The position numbers and the translations under genes were made by a program. Below, piece after piece: positions 24,703 through 33,817 of a stretch of DNA of 64,000 nt. The first letter of the stretch is position 1. Each line of letters opens with the position of its first letter. The stretch comes from Modestobacter sp. VKM Ac-2982 (GTDB lineage: Bacteria > Actinomycetota > Actinomycetes > Mycobacteriales > Geodermatophilaceae). The DNA lies in assembly GCF_026967935.1 (NCBI RefSeq), contig NZ_JAPVBL010000002.1:186001-250000 (forward strand), given 5' to 3'. The notes beneath the pieces were generated by a model. It saw only the letters and a list, made by a program, of their open reading frames with translations, did not search any database and had not been told where the DNA came from.

Positions 24703-26205
24703 TCAGGAGACCTCCGGGGGGAGCGTGAACGTGACGTCCTCGTCGGTGACGTGCACGTCGTGCACGTGCACCGGACCGAGGCCGGACAGGCAGGTGACGA
24801 GGTCGTCGACCAGGTGGGGTGGGGCGGACGCCCCGGCGGACAGGCCGATCCGCCCGGCGCCGGCGAGCCAGCGCAGGTCGACCTGGGCGGCGTCCTCGAC
24901 CAGGTGGGCGGGGCAGCCGGCGCGGTGGGCCACCTCGACCAACCGCACCGAGTTGGAGGAGTTCGCCGAGCCGACCACCAGCACCAGGTCGGCCTGCGCG
25001 GCCAGCGCGCGGACGGCCTGCTGGCGGTTGGTGGTGGCGTAGCAGATGTCGTCGCGCCGGGGTGCCCGCAGTGCCGGGAAGCGGTCCCGCAGGACGGCGG
25101 CCACCGCCTCGGCCTCGTCGACGGCCAGGGTGGTCTGCACCGCGTAGCTCACCCGCGCGGGGTCGCGGACGGCGACGGCGCGGGCCTCGTCCACGTCGGC
25201 GACGACGACCACGTCGTCCGGGGCCTCACCGACGGTGCCCTCGACCTCCTCGTGCTCGCGGTGCCCGATGAGCAGCACCGTCTCCCCGCGGCGGGCGGCC
25301 CGGCGCACCTCGGCGTGCACCTTGCTCACCAGCGGGCAGGTGGCGTCGACCACGGCCAGCCCGCGGTCGGTGGCCGCGGCGTGCACCGCCGGGGCCACCC
25401 CGTGCGCGGCGAGCACCAGCGGCGACCCGGCCGGGACGTCGTCGACCTCCTCGACGAACACCGCCCCGCGCTGCTCCAGGCTGCGGACGACGTGGGCGTT
25501 GTGCACGATCTGCCGGCGCACGTACACCGGGCCCTGGTGCCGCGCCAGTTCCCGCTCCACGGTGTCGATGGCCCGGGTGACCCCGGCGCAGAACGAGCGC
25601 GGGCTGGCCAGCAACACCTCGCGCGGGCCCAGCGCGGCGAGCCACTCGGCCATCGCCGGGGCGGCTGCCCGGAGGGCGCGCAGCGCCGTCAGCCCGCGGC
25701 CCGGCGTGCCGGGGTGGAGCAGGGGAGCGGTGGGGGTGTCCACCACCGCGCGGAGGGCGGCGAACGGCGCACCTCCGGCAGCCGACGCGAGCGGCAGCGT
25801 CTCGGTGTCCACGGCCAGCGCGCCGGTGGCGGCCAGGGCGGTGCGCGCGGCGCCGGTGACCACCGAGGGGCTGGTGGCCAGGGTGCCGACGTGCACCGGG
25901 AGCCCCCGGCGGGTCAGCGCGCCGGCCAGCAGCGGCGCGGCGGGGGAGGGGACCGTCGTCGTCCCGTCGGTGACCTGGTCGGCGACCACCAGGTCCCCGG
26001 GGCGCAGGTCGGGGGAGAGCGCGCCGGCGACGCCGGCGACCAGCACCGGCCCGGCCGCACGGTCCCGGGCCCAGGTCGTCGACCGGGCCCCGCGGCCGGT
26101 GTGCACCACCGGGGTGCCGCGCAGCGCGGGCGCGACCGCCGCGTGCTCCGTGCGCAGCGGGGTCGCGACCACCGGGGCAGCCGCGCGGTCGGCCGCCCCG
26201 CTCAC
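24703..26205 (-). CDS. Fusion: HpnG-like nucleosidase + IspH (HMBPP reductase)
   Basis: This is one continuous 500-residue frame. Residues about 10-190 form a nucleoside-phosphorylase-like domain (VLVAGVAGALSPDLRPGDLVVADQV, then ALAVDTETLPLASAA, the substrate-binding 'D(M)E' block), matching HpnG, which removes adenine from adenosylhopane. Residues about 195-500 are a complete IspH: SFCAGVTRAI (Cys206), VDATCPLVSKVH (Cys290) and DDICYATTNRQ (Cys388) hold the [4Fe-4S] cluster, with IGHREHEEVEGT between. IspH makes IPP and DMAPP from HMBPP. The GTG start overlaps the shc stop. The two activities act at opposite ends of hopanoid synthesis, so fusion may serve co-regulation rather than channelling. 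Confidence 0.9.
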   Translation of the reverse strand: MSGAADRAAAPVVATPLRTEHAAVAPALRGTPVVHTGRGARSTTWARDRAAGPVLVAGVAGALSPDLRPGDLVVADQVTDGTTTVPSPAAPLLAGALTRRGLPVHVGTLATSPSVVTGAARTALAATGALAVDTETLPLASAAGGAPFAALRAVVDTPTAPLLHPGTPGRGLTALRALRAAAPAMAEWLAALGPREVLLASPRSFCAGVTRAIDTVERELARHQGPVYVRRQIVHNAHVVRSLEQRGAVFVEEVDDVPAGSPLVLAAHGVAPAVHAAATDRGLAVVDATCPLVSKVHAEVRRAARRGETVLLIGHREHEEVEGTVGEAPDDVVVVADVDEARAVAVRDPARVSYAVQTTLAVDEAEAVAAVLRDRFPALRAPRRDDICYATTNRQQAVRALAAQADLVLVVGSANSSNSVRLVEVAHRAGCPAHLVEDAAQVDLRWLAGAGRIGLSAGASAPPHLVDDLVTCLSGLGPVHVHDVHVTDEDVTFTLPPEVS

Positions 26206-28100
26206 CGGGACGCCTCCAGGTAGCGGCCCAGCGCCGAGACCGGGAAGACCAGCCGGTAGAGGTGGTAGTTGATGTAGAAGAAGCCGGGGAAGCCGACCCC
26301 GGTGAACTGCGGCTCGTCCCAGGTGCCGTCGGCCCGCTGGTGCTCCACCAGCCAGCGCACCCCGCGCTCGACGACCGGGCCGGTCTCGCCGGCGGCCAGC
26401 AGCGCCAGCAGCGCCCAGGCGGTCTGGGAGGCGGTCGGCTCGCCCCGGCCGATCCAGGCGGGGTCGGTGTAGGAGCGCAGGTCCTCGCCCCACCCGCCGT
26501 CGGCCTGCTGGTGGGCGGCCAGCCAGGCCACCGCCCGGCGGACGGCCGGTGCCTGGGTCGGGGTGCCGGTGGCGACCAGGGCCGGGACGACGGCGCCGGT
26601 GCCGTAGAGGTGGTTGGCGCCCCAGCGGCCGTACCAGGAGCCGTCGGCCTCCTGGTGGTCCAGCAGCCACTGCACCCCGCGACGGCACTCGGGCGAGCCG
26701 GCGCGGCCCTCCGCGGCCAGCATCTCCACCACGTGCGCGGTCACGTCGGCCGACGGCGGGTCGGTGAGGTTGCCGAAGTCGCAGAACGGCAGCCGGGCCG
26801 GCATGGCGCCGGTGTTGTCGGCGTCGAAGGCGCCCCAGCCGCCGTCCCGGCTCTGCATGCCGACCGTCCACGCGACGCCCCGGTCCAGCGCGGCGCGCAG
26901 CCGGGCCGGGTCGGGGACGGCGACGCGGCGGAGCGCCAGCACGACCTCGGCGGTGTCGTCGGTGTCGGGGTAGACGTCGTTGGCGAACTCGAACGCCCAG
27001 CCACCGGGTGCCAGGTCCGGACGGCGCACGGCCCAGTCGCCGCGGACCCGCACCTCCTCGCCGAGCAGCCAGTCGGCGGCCCGCAGGACCGCGGGGTCGT
27101 CGGCCGGCGTCCCGGCGTCCCGGAGCGCGGTCACCGCCAGCCCGGTGTCCCACACCGGGGACTGGCAGGCCTCCAGCCGGCGGACGACGCCGTCGGGGGT
27201 CTCCTCCCGCACGACGAAGCCCTCCAGCCCCGCCAACCCGGCGCGCATCGCCGGGTGGTCCAGGGCGTAGCCCTGCACGTGCAGGGCCAGCAGCGAGTAC
27301 ACCCACGGGGGCTGGATGCCGCCCCAGCCGCCGTCGGCCTCCTGGCGGGCCAGCACCCACTCGACCGCCTTGGCGGTCGCGGTCCGCCGGAGCCAGCCCA
27401 CCGGGTGCCGGCCGTAGGCGGCCAGCACCCGGTCCAGCCGCTGGAACGCACCGGCCCAGGTCCACGGCCGGTCGAACGGTTCCGGCTCCGCGCCGCTGCG
27501 CAGCTCGTCGATGCCGAACGGCACCGGGTGCACCGGCCGGGCGCTGCCCACGACGGTCAGCGGCACCACCGTGCCGCGCGCCCAGCAGCCCCAGTCGTAG
27601 ACGTTCAGCGGCACCGAGGGTGGCAGCAGCACCAGCTCCGGCGGCATCACCGGCAGCTCGTCCCAGGACCAGAGCCCGACCAGCGCCAGCCAGATCCGGG
27701 TGAACACCCGGCTGCGTTCCACCCCGCCCAGCGCGTGGACCACCTCGGCGGCCCGGGCCAGGTGCGGGTCGGTCGGGGCGTCACCGGCCAGCCGCAGCGC
27801 GACCCAGGCCTCCACCGTGGTGGACAGGTCGGCCGGGCCGCCGGCGAACGTCGCCCAGCTGCCGTCGGTGCGCTGCTGGGAGCGGATCCAGCGGGCCGCC
27901 TCGGCGGTCTCCTGCGCGGTGCGGATGCCCAGGAACTCCCGCATCAGCAGGTCCTCGGCGTCCATGGTGACGTTGGTCTGCAGCTCGCCCTTCCACCAGC
28001 CGTCGGGGTGCTGTCGGCCGCGCAGGTGCGCCACGGCGCGGTCCAGCGCCATCGCCGGGTCGACGGCAGCGGCCGCCGGGCGCTCGGTGGTGACGGTCAT
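26202..28100 (-). CDS. shc: Squalene-hopene cyclase
   Basis: This 632-residue class II triterpene cyclase is membrane-associated and converts squalene to hopene/hopanol. The catalytic acid motif DxDDT is seen as YPDTDDTAEV near residue 380. Multiple QW repeats are present (for example QEADGSWYGRWG and QQADGGWGEDLRS). The start chosen is ATG at 28100, 8 bases after GGAGG; an in-frame GTG at 28106 is too close to that site. It overlaps the prenyl synthase stop by one base. Confidence 0.96.
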   Translation of the reverse strand: MTVTTERPAAAAVDPAMALDRAVAHLRGRQHPDGWWKGELQTNVTMDAEDLLMREFLGIRTAQETAEAARWIRSQQRTDGSWATFAGGPADLSTTVEAWVALRLAGDAPTDPHLARAAEVVHALGGVERSRVFTRIWLALVGLWSWDELPVMPPELVLLPPSVPLNVYDWGCWARGTVVPLTVVGSARPVHPVPFGIDELRSGAEPEPFDRPWTWAGAFQRLDRVLAAYGRHPVGWLRRTATAKAVEWVLARQEADGGWGGIQPPWVYSLLALHVQGYALDHPAMRAGLAGLEGFVVREETPDGVVRRLEACQSPVWDTGLAVTALRDAGTPADDPAVLRAADWLLGEEVRVRGDWAVRRPDLAPGGWAFEFANDVYPDTDDTAEVVLALRRVAVPDPARLRAALDRGVAWTVGMQSRDGGWGAFDADNTGAMPARLPFCDFGNLTDPPSADVTAHVVEMLAAEGRAGSPECRRGVQWLLDHQEADGSWYGRWGANHLYGTGAVVPALVATGTPTQAPAVRRAVAWLAAHQQADGGWGEDLRSYTDPAWIGRGEPTASQTAWALLALLAAGETGPVVERGVRWLVEHQRADGTWDEPQFTGVGFPGFFYINYHLYRLVFPVSALGRYLEASR

Positions 28101-29122
28101 CAGCACTCCCTCCGGGTGAGCCAGTGGCCCAGTTCCAGCAGGTCGGCGTGGGGGGCGGGGGGCAGGGGCAGGTCCTCCAGCACCGCGGCCGCCCGGTCCA
28201 GCTGCTCCTCGGCGGTGGCCTCCGCCCAGGCCCGGGCGCCGGTGGCCGCCACCAGGTCGGCGGCCCGGTGCAGGTCCGGCTCGGTGTCACCGGCCGGGTC
28301 GGTGGCGTACCACCGGCCCAGCTCGGCGGCGGCCGGGCCGTCGGCGGCGAGCGCGCGGGTGACCGGCAGCGACTTCTTCCGCGCCCGGAGGTCGGCCAGC
28401 ACCGGCTTGCCGGTGGTGGCCGGGTCGCCCCAGATGCCCAGCAGGTCGTCCACCAGTTGGAAGGCCGTGCCCAGGTGCCGTCCGTGGGCGTCCAGCGCGG
28501 CGATCAGCTCCGGTGGTGCACCGGCGAGCACCGCGCCGATGGCGCAGCTGGCGCCCAGCAGGGACCCGGTCTTCCCGGCGACCATGCCGAAGCACTCGTC
28601 CAGGGTGATCGAGGCCCGCCGCTCGAAGGCCAGGTCGGCGACCTGGCCGCGGATCAGCTCGGCGGTGGCGGCGGTCAGGCACCGGGCGGCGGCCGCGGCG
28701 TGCGGTGACCCGCTGTCCAGCACGACCTCCTGGGCCAGCCCCTGCAGCGCGTCGCCGGTGAGGATCGCGCAGGGCACGCCCCACAGCGACCAGACCGTGC
28801 GCCGGTGCCGCCGCTCGTGGTCGTGGTCCATCACGTCGTCGTGCAGCAGGGAGAAGTTGTGCACCAGCTCCACCGCGACGGCTCCGGGCATCCCGACGCT
28901 GCAGTCGGCGCCGGCCAGCTCGGCAGAGAGGACGGCGAGCGCCGGGCGCACCGCCTTGCCGCCGCCGGCGGCCCGCGGGGTGCCGTCCGCCTCGGTCCAG
29001 CCCAGGTGGTAGGAGGTGACCTCCCGGGTGACCGGGTCCAGCCGGTCCACCGCGGCGCGCAGCTGCGGCTGAACCTGCGCCCGGCAGCGCCCCAGGGTCT
29101 CGGGGGACAGGACGGCGGTCAT
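28100..29122 (-). CDS. Polyprenyl (farnesyl/geranylgeranyl) diphosphate synthase
   Basis: This 340-residue trans-isoprenyl diphosphate synthase has LLHDDVMDHDHERRHR (first Asp-rich motif, about residues 95-110) and QLVDDLLGIWGD (second motif, about 218-229). Inside a hopanoid operon the most useful product is farnesyl diphosphate for HpnD, but the chain length cannot be fixed by eye. The short aromatic-free residues before the first motif would also allow C20. ATG overlaps the hpnE stop by 4 bp. Confidence 0.93.
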   Translation of the reverse strand: MTAVLSPETLGRCRAQVQPQLRAAVDRLDPVTREVTSYHLGWTEADGTPRAAGGGKAVRPALAVLSAELAGADCSVGMPGAVAVELVHNFSLLHDDVMDHDHERRHRRTVWSLWGVPCAILTGDALQGLAQEVVLDSGSPHAAAAARCLTAATAELIRGQVADLAFERRASITLDECFGMVAGKTGSLLGASCAIGAVLAGAPPELIAALDAHGRHLGTAFQLVDDLLGIWGDPATTGKPVLADLRARKKSLPVTRALAADGPAAAELGRWYATDPAGDTEPDLHRAADLVAATGARAWAEATAEEQLDRAAAVLEDLPLPPAPHADLLELGHWLTRREC

Positions 29123-30495
29123 GCCGCACCCACCACGTCGGTCCGGTCCTGCTGCGCACCGGCGCGCTCGTCGAGCACGCGGGCTGCTGTCTCACCACTG
29201 CGCACGGCACCCTCCATCGTCGATGGCCACCCGGTGGCGGTCCAGGCGCCGGCCAGCACCAACCCGGGTCGCGTGGTCACCGCCGCCGGACGGCGGTCGG
29301 CCTGGCCCGGGGAGGGGTCGACGGTCGCCGCCGGCTCCCGGGTGACGAAGCCGTCCAGCACCCGCGCCGAACGGGCGGCCGGGAGCAGGTCGGCCAGCGC
29401 GGCCTGCATCTGCGCGGTCAGGGCAGCGGCCCGGGTCCGGACCGTCTCCTGCGCCGCGGACAGCGAGATGACCAGGTACTGGCCCGCGCGCACCCCGGCC
29501 GAGGTGGTCCGGTCGAACACCCACTGCACCGGACTGCCCACCGCGGCCAGGAACGGCACGTCGAGCACCGGCCGGTCGTAGTGCAGGTGGACGTTCACGA
29601 TCGGCACCGCCCCCAGCCGCCCGGCCCAGCCCGGGGCCAGCGGTACCGCCCCGACGGGCAGGAGGTCCTCCACCACCGCGGGCGGCGCGGCAAGCACGAC
29701 GGCGTCGACCTCGTGCTCGGTCCCGCCGCGCTCGGTGACCACCCACCCGGCCCCGGCCGCACGCAGGGCCTGCACCCGGGCGCCGGTGCGCACCTGGCAG
29801 CCGGCCTCCTCCAGCGCCCGCCGGGCCGCGGTGCCGTGCAGGTCGCCCAGCGGCGCCTCCGCCCAGCCGATGTCCGCGCCGGCCGGGTCCTCCAGCAGCG
29901 CCGTCCGGAAGACCGTCCCGGCCAGCGCCAGGGAGGCCCCGGTCGCCGGGGCGTTGAGCGCCGCCACCCCGATCAGGTCCCACAGCGCCGCGACCGTGCG
30001 GTCGTTCTGCCCGTGGGCGGTGAGCCAGTCGGCGAAGGTCTGCGCGTCGGCGGCGGGGTCCGCGGGGTCCAGCTGCCGCAGGGCCAGCCCCGCCCGGGCG
30101 GCGCGCACCCGGTCGGCCGGGGAGAGCAGCCGGTGGCCGGCGAGCATCCGGCCCAGCGCCAGCGGAGCGGGACCCGCCGTCCGGCGCAGCGTGGCCCGCG
30201 CCGCCCCGCCCGACGGCCCGGGCCGCAGCACGGGGATGGACATCCTGTCCTGCAGGACCACCCGGTCGGCCACGCCCAACCGGTCCAGCAGCGCCCGGTA
30301 GGAGGTGCAGCAGCGCAGGAACACGTGCTGGCCGGAGTCGACCGGACGGTCGCCGCGGGAGAACGAGCCGGCCAGCCCGCCGAGCCGCGGCCGGCTCTCC
30401 AGCAGGGTGACCCGGTCGCCGCGGTCGGCCCGGGCGAGCGCGGCCGCGGTGCCGGCCAGGCCGCCACCGACCACCGCCGTCCGGCGCCCGTTCAT
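29119..30495 (-). CDS. hpnE: Hydroxysqualene dehydroxylase HpnE
   Basis: This 458-residue FAD-dependent amine-oxidase-fold protein opens with AVVGGGLAGTAAALARA (dinucleotide motif) and ESRPRLGGLAGSF. In the HpnCDE route it reduces hydroxysqualene to squalene. The C-terminal GLVLAGAWTATGWPSTMEGAVRSGETAA is the second FAD block. ATG at 30495 overlaps the hpnD stop by 4 bp. Confidence 0.94.
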   Translation of the reverse strand: MNGRRTAVVGGGLAGTAAALARADRGDRVTLLESRPRLGGLAGSFSRGDRPVDSGQHVFLRCCTSYRALLDRLGVADRVVLQDRMSIPVLRPGPSGGAARATLRRTAGPAPLALGRMLAGHRLLSPADRVRAARAGLALRQLDPADPAADAQTFADWLTAHGQNDRTVAALWDLIGVAALNAPATGASLALAGTVFRTALLEDPAGADIGWAEAPLGDLHGTAARRALEEAGCQVRTGARVQALRAAGAGWVVTERGGTEHEVDAVVLAAPPAVVEDLLPVGAVPLAPGWAGRLGAVPIVNVHLHYDRPVLDVPFLAAVGSPVQWVFDRTTSAGVRAGQYLVISLSAAQETVRTRAAALTAQMQAALADLLPAARSARVLDGFVTREPAATVDPSPGQADRRPAAVTTRPGLVLAGAWTATGWPSTMEGAVRSGETAARVLDERAGAQQDRTDVVGAA

Positions 30496-31370
30496 GTCCG
30501 TCCTGCCAGCGCGCGGCCGGCGACCAGCGCCTTCTCCCGGCCGGACAGCGCCAGCCGCCGGTCGAACACCGTCTCCGGCCGCTCGGCGATCCGCTCGGTG
30601 AGCCGCCGGTAGATCCCGGACATGGCCAGGCAGCAGGCAGCGCTGCGCCGGTCCAGCAGCGGGACCAGCCGGAGCCCGTCGTCGTACCAGGTGGTCGCCC
30701 GGCCGCAGGCGAACCGGAGCAGCGCGGAGAGCGCACCGTCGTCGTCGACCAGGTCGCCGGACTCGTCCAGCCGGAGGTCGACCCCGAACCGGTCCAGGTC
30801 CTCCTGCGGCAGGTACACCCGCCCGTTGAGCAGGTCCTCGCGGACGTCCCGCAGCACGTTGGTCTGCTGCAGCCCGATGCCCAGCTGGTCGGCGTAGCCG
30901 GGGGCGCGCGGGTCGGGCCGGCTGCCGAAGACGCCCAGGCACAGCCGCCCGACCGAGCCGGCCACGCACCGGCAGTAGCCGACCAGGTCGGTGAAGGTCG
31001 CGTACCGCAGCCCGGCGGTGTCCATCGCGACGTCCTTCTCCACTCCGTCGACCAGTTCACCGAAGGCGTCCAACGGGATGGGGTAGCGCCGGGCGGCGTC
31101 CGACAGCGCGAGCAGCACCGGATCGGCGAGGTCCCGGCCCGCGGCCAGCTGGTCGACCGCGGCGCGCACGGCCGCCAGCCGGGCGGCCTTCTCCGCCGGC
31201 GGCAGGTCGCCGTCCCCGATGTCGTCGATCCGCCGGGCCAGGGCGTAGACCGCGCACAGCACGGCCCGCTTGTCCGGCGGCAGCAGCCGGATGCCGTAGT
31301 GGAAGTTGCGGGCCTGGTCCCGGGTGATCTCCTCGCAGGCGGTGTATGCCTCGGTCAGCGTCGGGTTCAT
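30492..31370 (-). CDS. hpnD: Presqualene diphosphate synthase HpnD
   Basis: This 292-residue trans-prenyltransferase of the squalene/phytoene synthase family has RRIDDIGDGD (first Asp motif, about residues 47-56) and DVREDLLNGRVYLPQEDL (second, about 175-192). It condenses two farnesyl diphosphates to presqualene diphosphate. ATG lies in a 4-bp overlap with hpnC. Confidence 0.95.
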   Translation of the reverse strand: MNPTLTEAYTACEEITRDQARNFHYGIRLLPPDKRAVLCAVYALARRIDDIGDGDLPPAEKAARLAAVRAAVDQLAAGRDLADPVLLALSDAARRYPIPLDAFGELVDGVEKDVAMDTAGLRYATFTDLVGYCRCVAGSVGRLCLGVFGSRPDPRAPGYADQLGIGLQQTNVLRDVREDLLNGRVYLPQEDLDRFGVDLRLDESGDLVDDDGALSALLRFACGRATTWYDDGLRLVPLLDRRSAACCLAMSGIYRRLTERIAERPETVFDRRLALSGREKALVAGRALAGRT

Positions 31371-32251
31371 CGCCGCCCCCCGGCCAGCGCGCGCACCAGG
31401 TGCGCCAGCACGTCCCGGCGCCGGGTCCGGGCCGGCTGCCCCAGCACGTCGCCGTCCACCCGGCGGACGGCGTCCACCGCCGCCCGGCCACCGGCGAGGT
31501 AGCCGGCGACGGCCGGCCGGGCCCAGCCGTGCAGCGACGCGACCAGGGGGCCGCCGGCGTCCAGCAGGTCGTCGACCCGGTCGGCCTCGTGCAGCACCAG
31601 CCGGCGCAGCGCAGGCGAGGCGGTCCCGGCGTCGAGGTCGTCCTCGTGCACGCCGAAGGCGGCCAGGTCCTCCGTCGGCAGGTAGACCCGGCCGGCCCGC
31701 CGGTCCTCGCCCACGTCCTGCAGGTGCTCCACGACCTGCAGACCGGCGCAGACCCGGTCGGAGAGCCGTCGGCGCTCCGGGTCCACGGCGTCGAACAGGT
31801 GCAGGACCAGGGCGCCGATGGGCGCCGCGGACAGCCGGCAGTAGTCCAGCAGGTCCGCGAAGCTCGCGTACCGGCTCACCCGCTGGTCCTGCAGGTTCGC
31901 CTGGACCAGCTGCTGGAACGGCTCGGGTGGCAGCGCCCGGCGGCGCACGACCGGGACCAGCCGGCCCAGCACCGCCCGGTCCGGCGTCCCCGTGGTCCAG
32001 ACCGTCGCCAGGTCGTCGGCGAAGTCCAGCAGCGCGGTCGTGCGGCCGCCCTCGGTCGTCAGCGGCAGCTCGTCGCCGAGGTCGTCGATCGTGCGGACGA
32101 CGTCGTAGACCGCCTGCAGGTCCTGCCGCAGCGTGGCCGGCAGCAACCGCAGCGCCACCGGGAAGTTCTCGGCGCGTTCGAGGTCGCGCAGGTCGCCGCG
32201 GACCGTCCCGGACGGGGCGACCGCGGGAGACCGGGTCCGAGGCGATGACAT
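31367..32251 (-). CDS. hpnC: Hydroxysqualene synthase HpnC
   Basis: This 294-residue paralog of HpnD converts presqualene diphosphate to hydroxysqualene. Blocks are ERAENFPVALRLLPATLRQDL at about 30-50, VRTIDDLGDEL and DVGEDRRAGRVYLPTEDL. ENFPV near the start separates HpnC from HpnD. ATG at 32251 was chosen although no ribosome site precedes it. An in-frame TTG at 32335 would add 28 poorly conserved residues and start inside a dyad-symmetric element. It is first in the operon and divergent from the PucR-type regulator. Confidence 0.93.
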   Translation of the reverse strand: MSSPRTRSPAVAPSGTVRGDLRDLERAENFPVALRLLPATLRQDLQAVYDVVRTIDDLGDELPLTTEGGRTTALLDFADDLATVWTTGTPDRAVLGRLVPVVRRRALPPEPFQQLVQANLQDQRVSRYASFADLLDYCRLSAAPIGALVLHLFDAVDPERRRLSDRVCAGLQVVEHLQDVGEDRRAGRVYLPTEDLAAFGVHEDDLDAGTASPALRRLVLHEADRVDDLLDAGGPLVASLHGWARPAVAGYLAGGRAAVDAVRRVDGDVLGQPARTRRRDVLAHLVRALAGGRR

Positions 32252-32318
32252 GGACCGAGGATCCGTCCGGATCCGGTCCGGTGTCTGCTCACCGGGAGGC
32301 GGAATCGGCGCGGACGAG

Positions 32319-32335
32319 TTGTCGCCCGGTGACAA
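32319..32335. promoter_or_regulatory. Candidate operator between hpnC and the PucR-type gene
   Basis: TTGTCGCCCGGTGACAA is a 17-bp dyad with one mismatched pair, centred in the divergent gap. Read rightward, TTGTCG with TGTACT 17 bases downstream (32342-32347) could be the promoter of the regulator. A second dyad, GGATCC-GTCC-GGATCC, lies at 32259-32274, just upstream of the hpnC ATG. Confidence 0.45.
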
Positions 32336-32394
32336 GACCGGTGTACTGGACCCAGGTCGGAGCCAACGATCCAGCTGCCACTCCCGGGAGCAGG

Positions 32395-33807
32395 ATGACC
32401 TCTCTCAAGGCCGAGTCGCCCCTCCTGCGGCTGCTGCCCGCGCTCCTCGCCGGGGTCCCCGACATGTTGGACGGGGTCACCCGTGCGCTGGCCGAGGTCG
32501 ACCAGGGGTACGCGGACTTCCTGGCCCGCGGCCGTGCCCAGGCGATCGCCCCGGCGGAGCTGGCGATCCGCCGGCTGGTCTGGGGGGCGGAGCAGGCCTC
32601 GCGGCCCGACCGCCCCGGGACGACGGCGCCGCAGGCCGGAGGCCGCCGGGCGGACGGGCCCCCGGGGGACCAGGAGATCTGGTCCCTGTTCGGCGAGCTC
32701 GGGCGGGAGCAGCGGCGCTGCGACCTGCCGGTCGGCGACCTGCTGTCGGCCTACCAGGCCGGGGGGCGTGCGGCCTGGCGGCACATCGCCGCCACCGCGG
32801 TGGCCGGACGGGTGCCGGCCGCAGCCCTCGCTGCGCTCGCGGAGGAGCTGTTCTCCCTCGTCGACCACCTGGGGGCGGTGACCATCGCCGGCTACGTCGC
32901 CGAGCAGGTCGGTGCGGCGGAGCTGCGCGAGGAACTGCGTGACGCGCTGGCCGAACGCCTGCTGTCCGACCGCTCGGACGGCGGAGCGGTCGAGGTCGCG
33001 GCCCGGCGGGCGAGCTGGCCGCTGCCCTCCGGAGCGGCCGTGGTGTTCGTCCAGCCGGACGACCAGGCCGGGAGGCAGTCCCTCGCCCGGCTGGGCAGCG
33101 ACTGCCTCCAGCTCCGCCACACCCCGCTGCCCGGTGCGATCGTCCCGGACCTCGCCGCCCCCGGGCGGCGGAAGCGCCTCGAGGCAGCGCTGCGTGGCTG
33201 CACCGCGCTGGTCGGGCCGGTGGTGGAGCTGCGCCGGCTGCCGGAGAGCGCCCGGCTCGCCGAGGCCGCCGTCCGGACGCTGCCGCCCCGGCGGCCGGAG
33301 GACGGCCCGGTCTTCGTGGACGAGCACCTGGACACGTTGATCGTCCACCGCGACCCGGAGCTCCTCGAGGCGCTGCGGCAGCAGGTCCTGCGCCCGCTGG
33401 CCGACGCTGCGCCGGCGAGCCAGGAGGCGTTGCGGCAGACGCTGCGCTCCTGGCTGACCCACATGGGCAACCGGCGCGCGGTCGCCGACGAGCTCGGCGT
33501 CCACCCCCAGACGGTGCGGTACCGGCTGGGGCGGCTGCAGGAGCTGTTCGGCCCCGCCCTGGAGGACCCGGCCGGCCGGTTGCAGCTGCTGCTGGCGCTG
33601 GCCTGGGAGCCGGCGTCACCGCGCGCCCGCCGGCGGTCGGCGCCGCCGGCCGGGGTGCCGCGCCGGACCGCTGCGGCCCGCAGGACACGGCCGTTGCCCG
33701 CCGGTGACCCCCCGGTCGTCCCGGTGCTGCACAACGGACGGACGACGCCCGACGCACGTCCCGCCGCCGCCCCCACGGCGCCCCGCCGGGCCGGCTCCGC
33801 CCGGTGA
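32395..33807 (+). CDS. PucR/CdaR-family transcriptional regulator
   Basis: The product is 470 residues, ATG after GGGAGCAGG. The N-terminal 170 residues are helical, with DLLSAYQAGGRAAWRHIA typical of actinobacterial PucR-like regulators. The C-terminal HTH_30 helix-turn-helix is at about 365-390 (NRRAVADELGVHPQTVRYRLGRLQELFG). The last 60 residues are a Pro/Arg-rich tail. It is divergent from the hopanoid operon and so its likely controller. A paralog with the same architecture at 39498-40700 faces the desaturase operon. Confidence 0.87.
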   Translation: MTSLKAESPLLRLLPALLAGVPDMLDGVTRALAEVDQGYADFLARGRAQAIAPAELAIRRLVWGAEQASRPDRPGTTAPQAGGRRADGPPGDQEIWSLFGELGREQRRCDLPVGDLLSAYQAGGRAAWRHIAATAVAGRVPAAALAALAEELFSLVDHLGAVTIAGYVAEQVGAAELREELRDALAERLLSDRSDGGAVEVAARRASWPLPSGAAVVFVQPDDQAGRQSLARLGSDCLQLRHTPLPGAIVPDLAAPGRRKRLEAALRGCTALVGPVVELRRLPESARLAEAAVRTLPPRRPEDGPVFVDEHLDTLIVHRDPELLEALRQQVLRPLADAAPASQEALRQTLRSWLTHMGNRRAVADELGVHPQTVRYRLGRLQELFGPALEDPAGRLQLLLALAWEPASPRARRRSAPPAGVPRRTAAARRTRPLPAGDPPVVPVLHNGRTTPDARPAAAPTAPRRAGSAR

Positions 33808-33817
33808 CCCTGCCGGC

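Noticed and set aside
32259..32274. GGATCC-GTCC-GGATCC as the main hpnC operator
   Set aside because: Each GGATCC is itself palindromic, so the symmetry is weak evidence. It is mentioned beside the stronger TTGTC dyad but not called separately.
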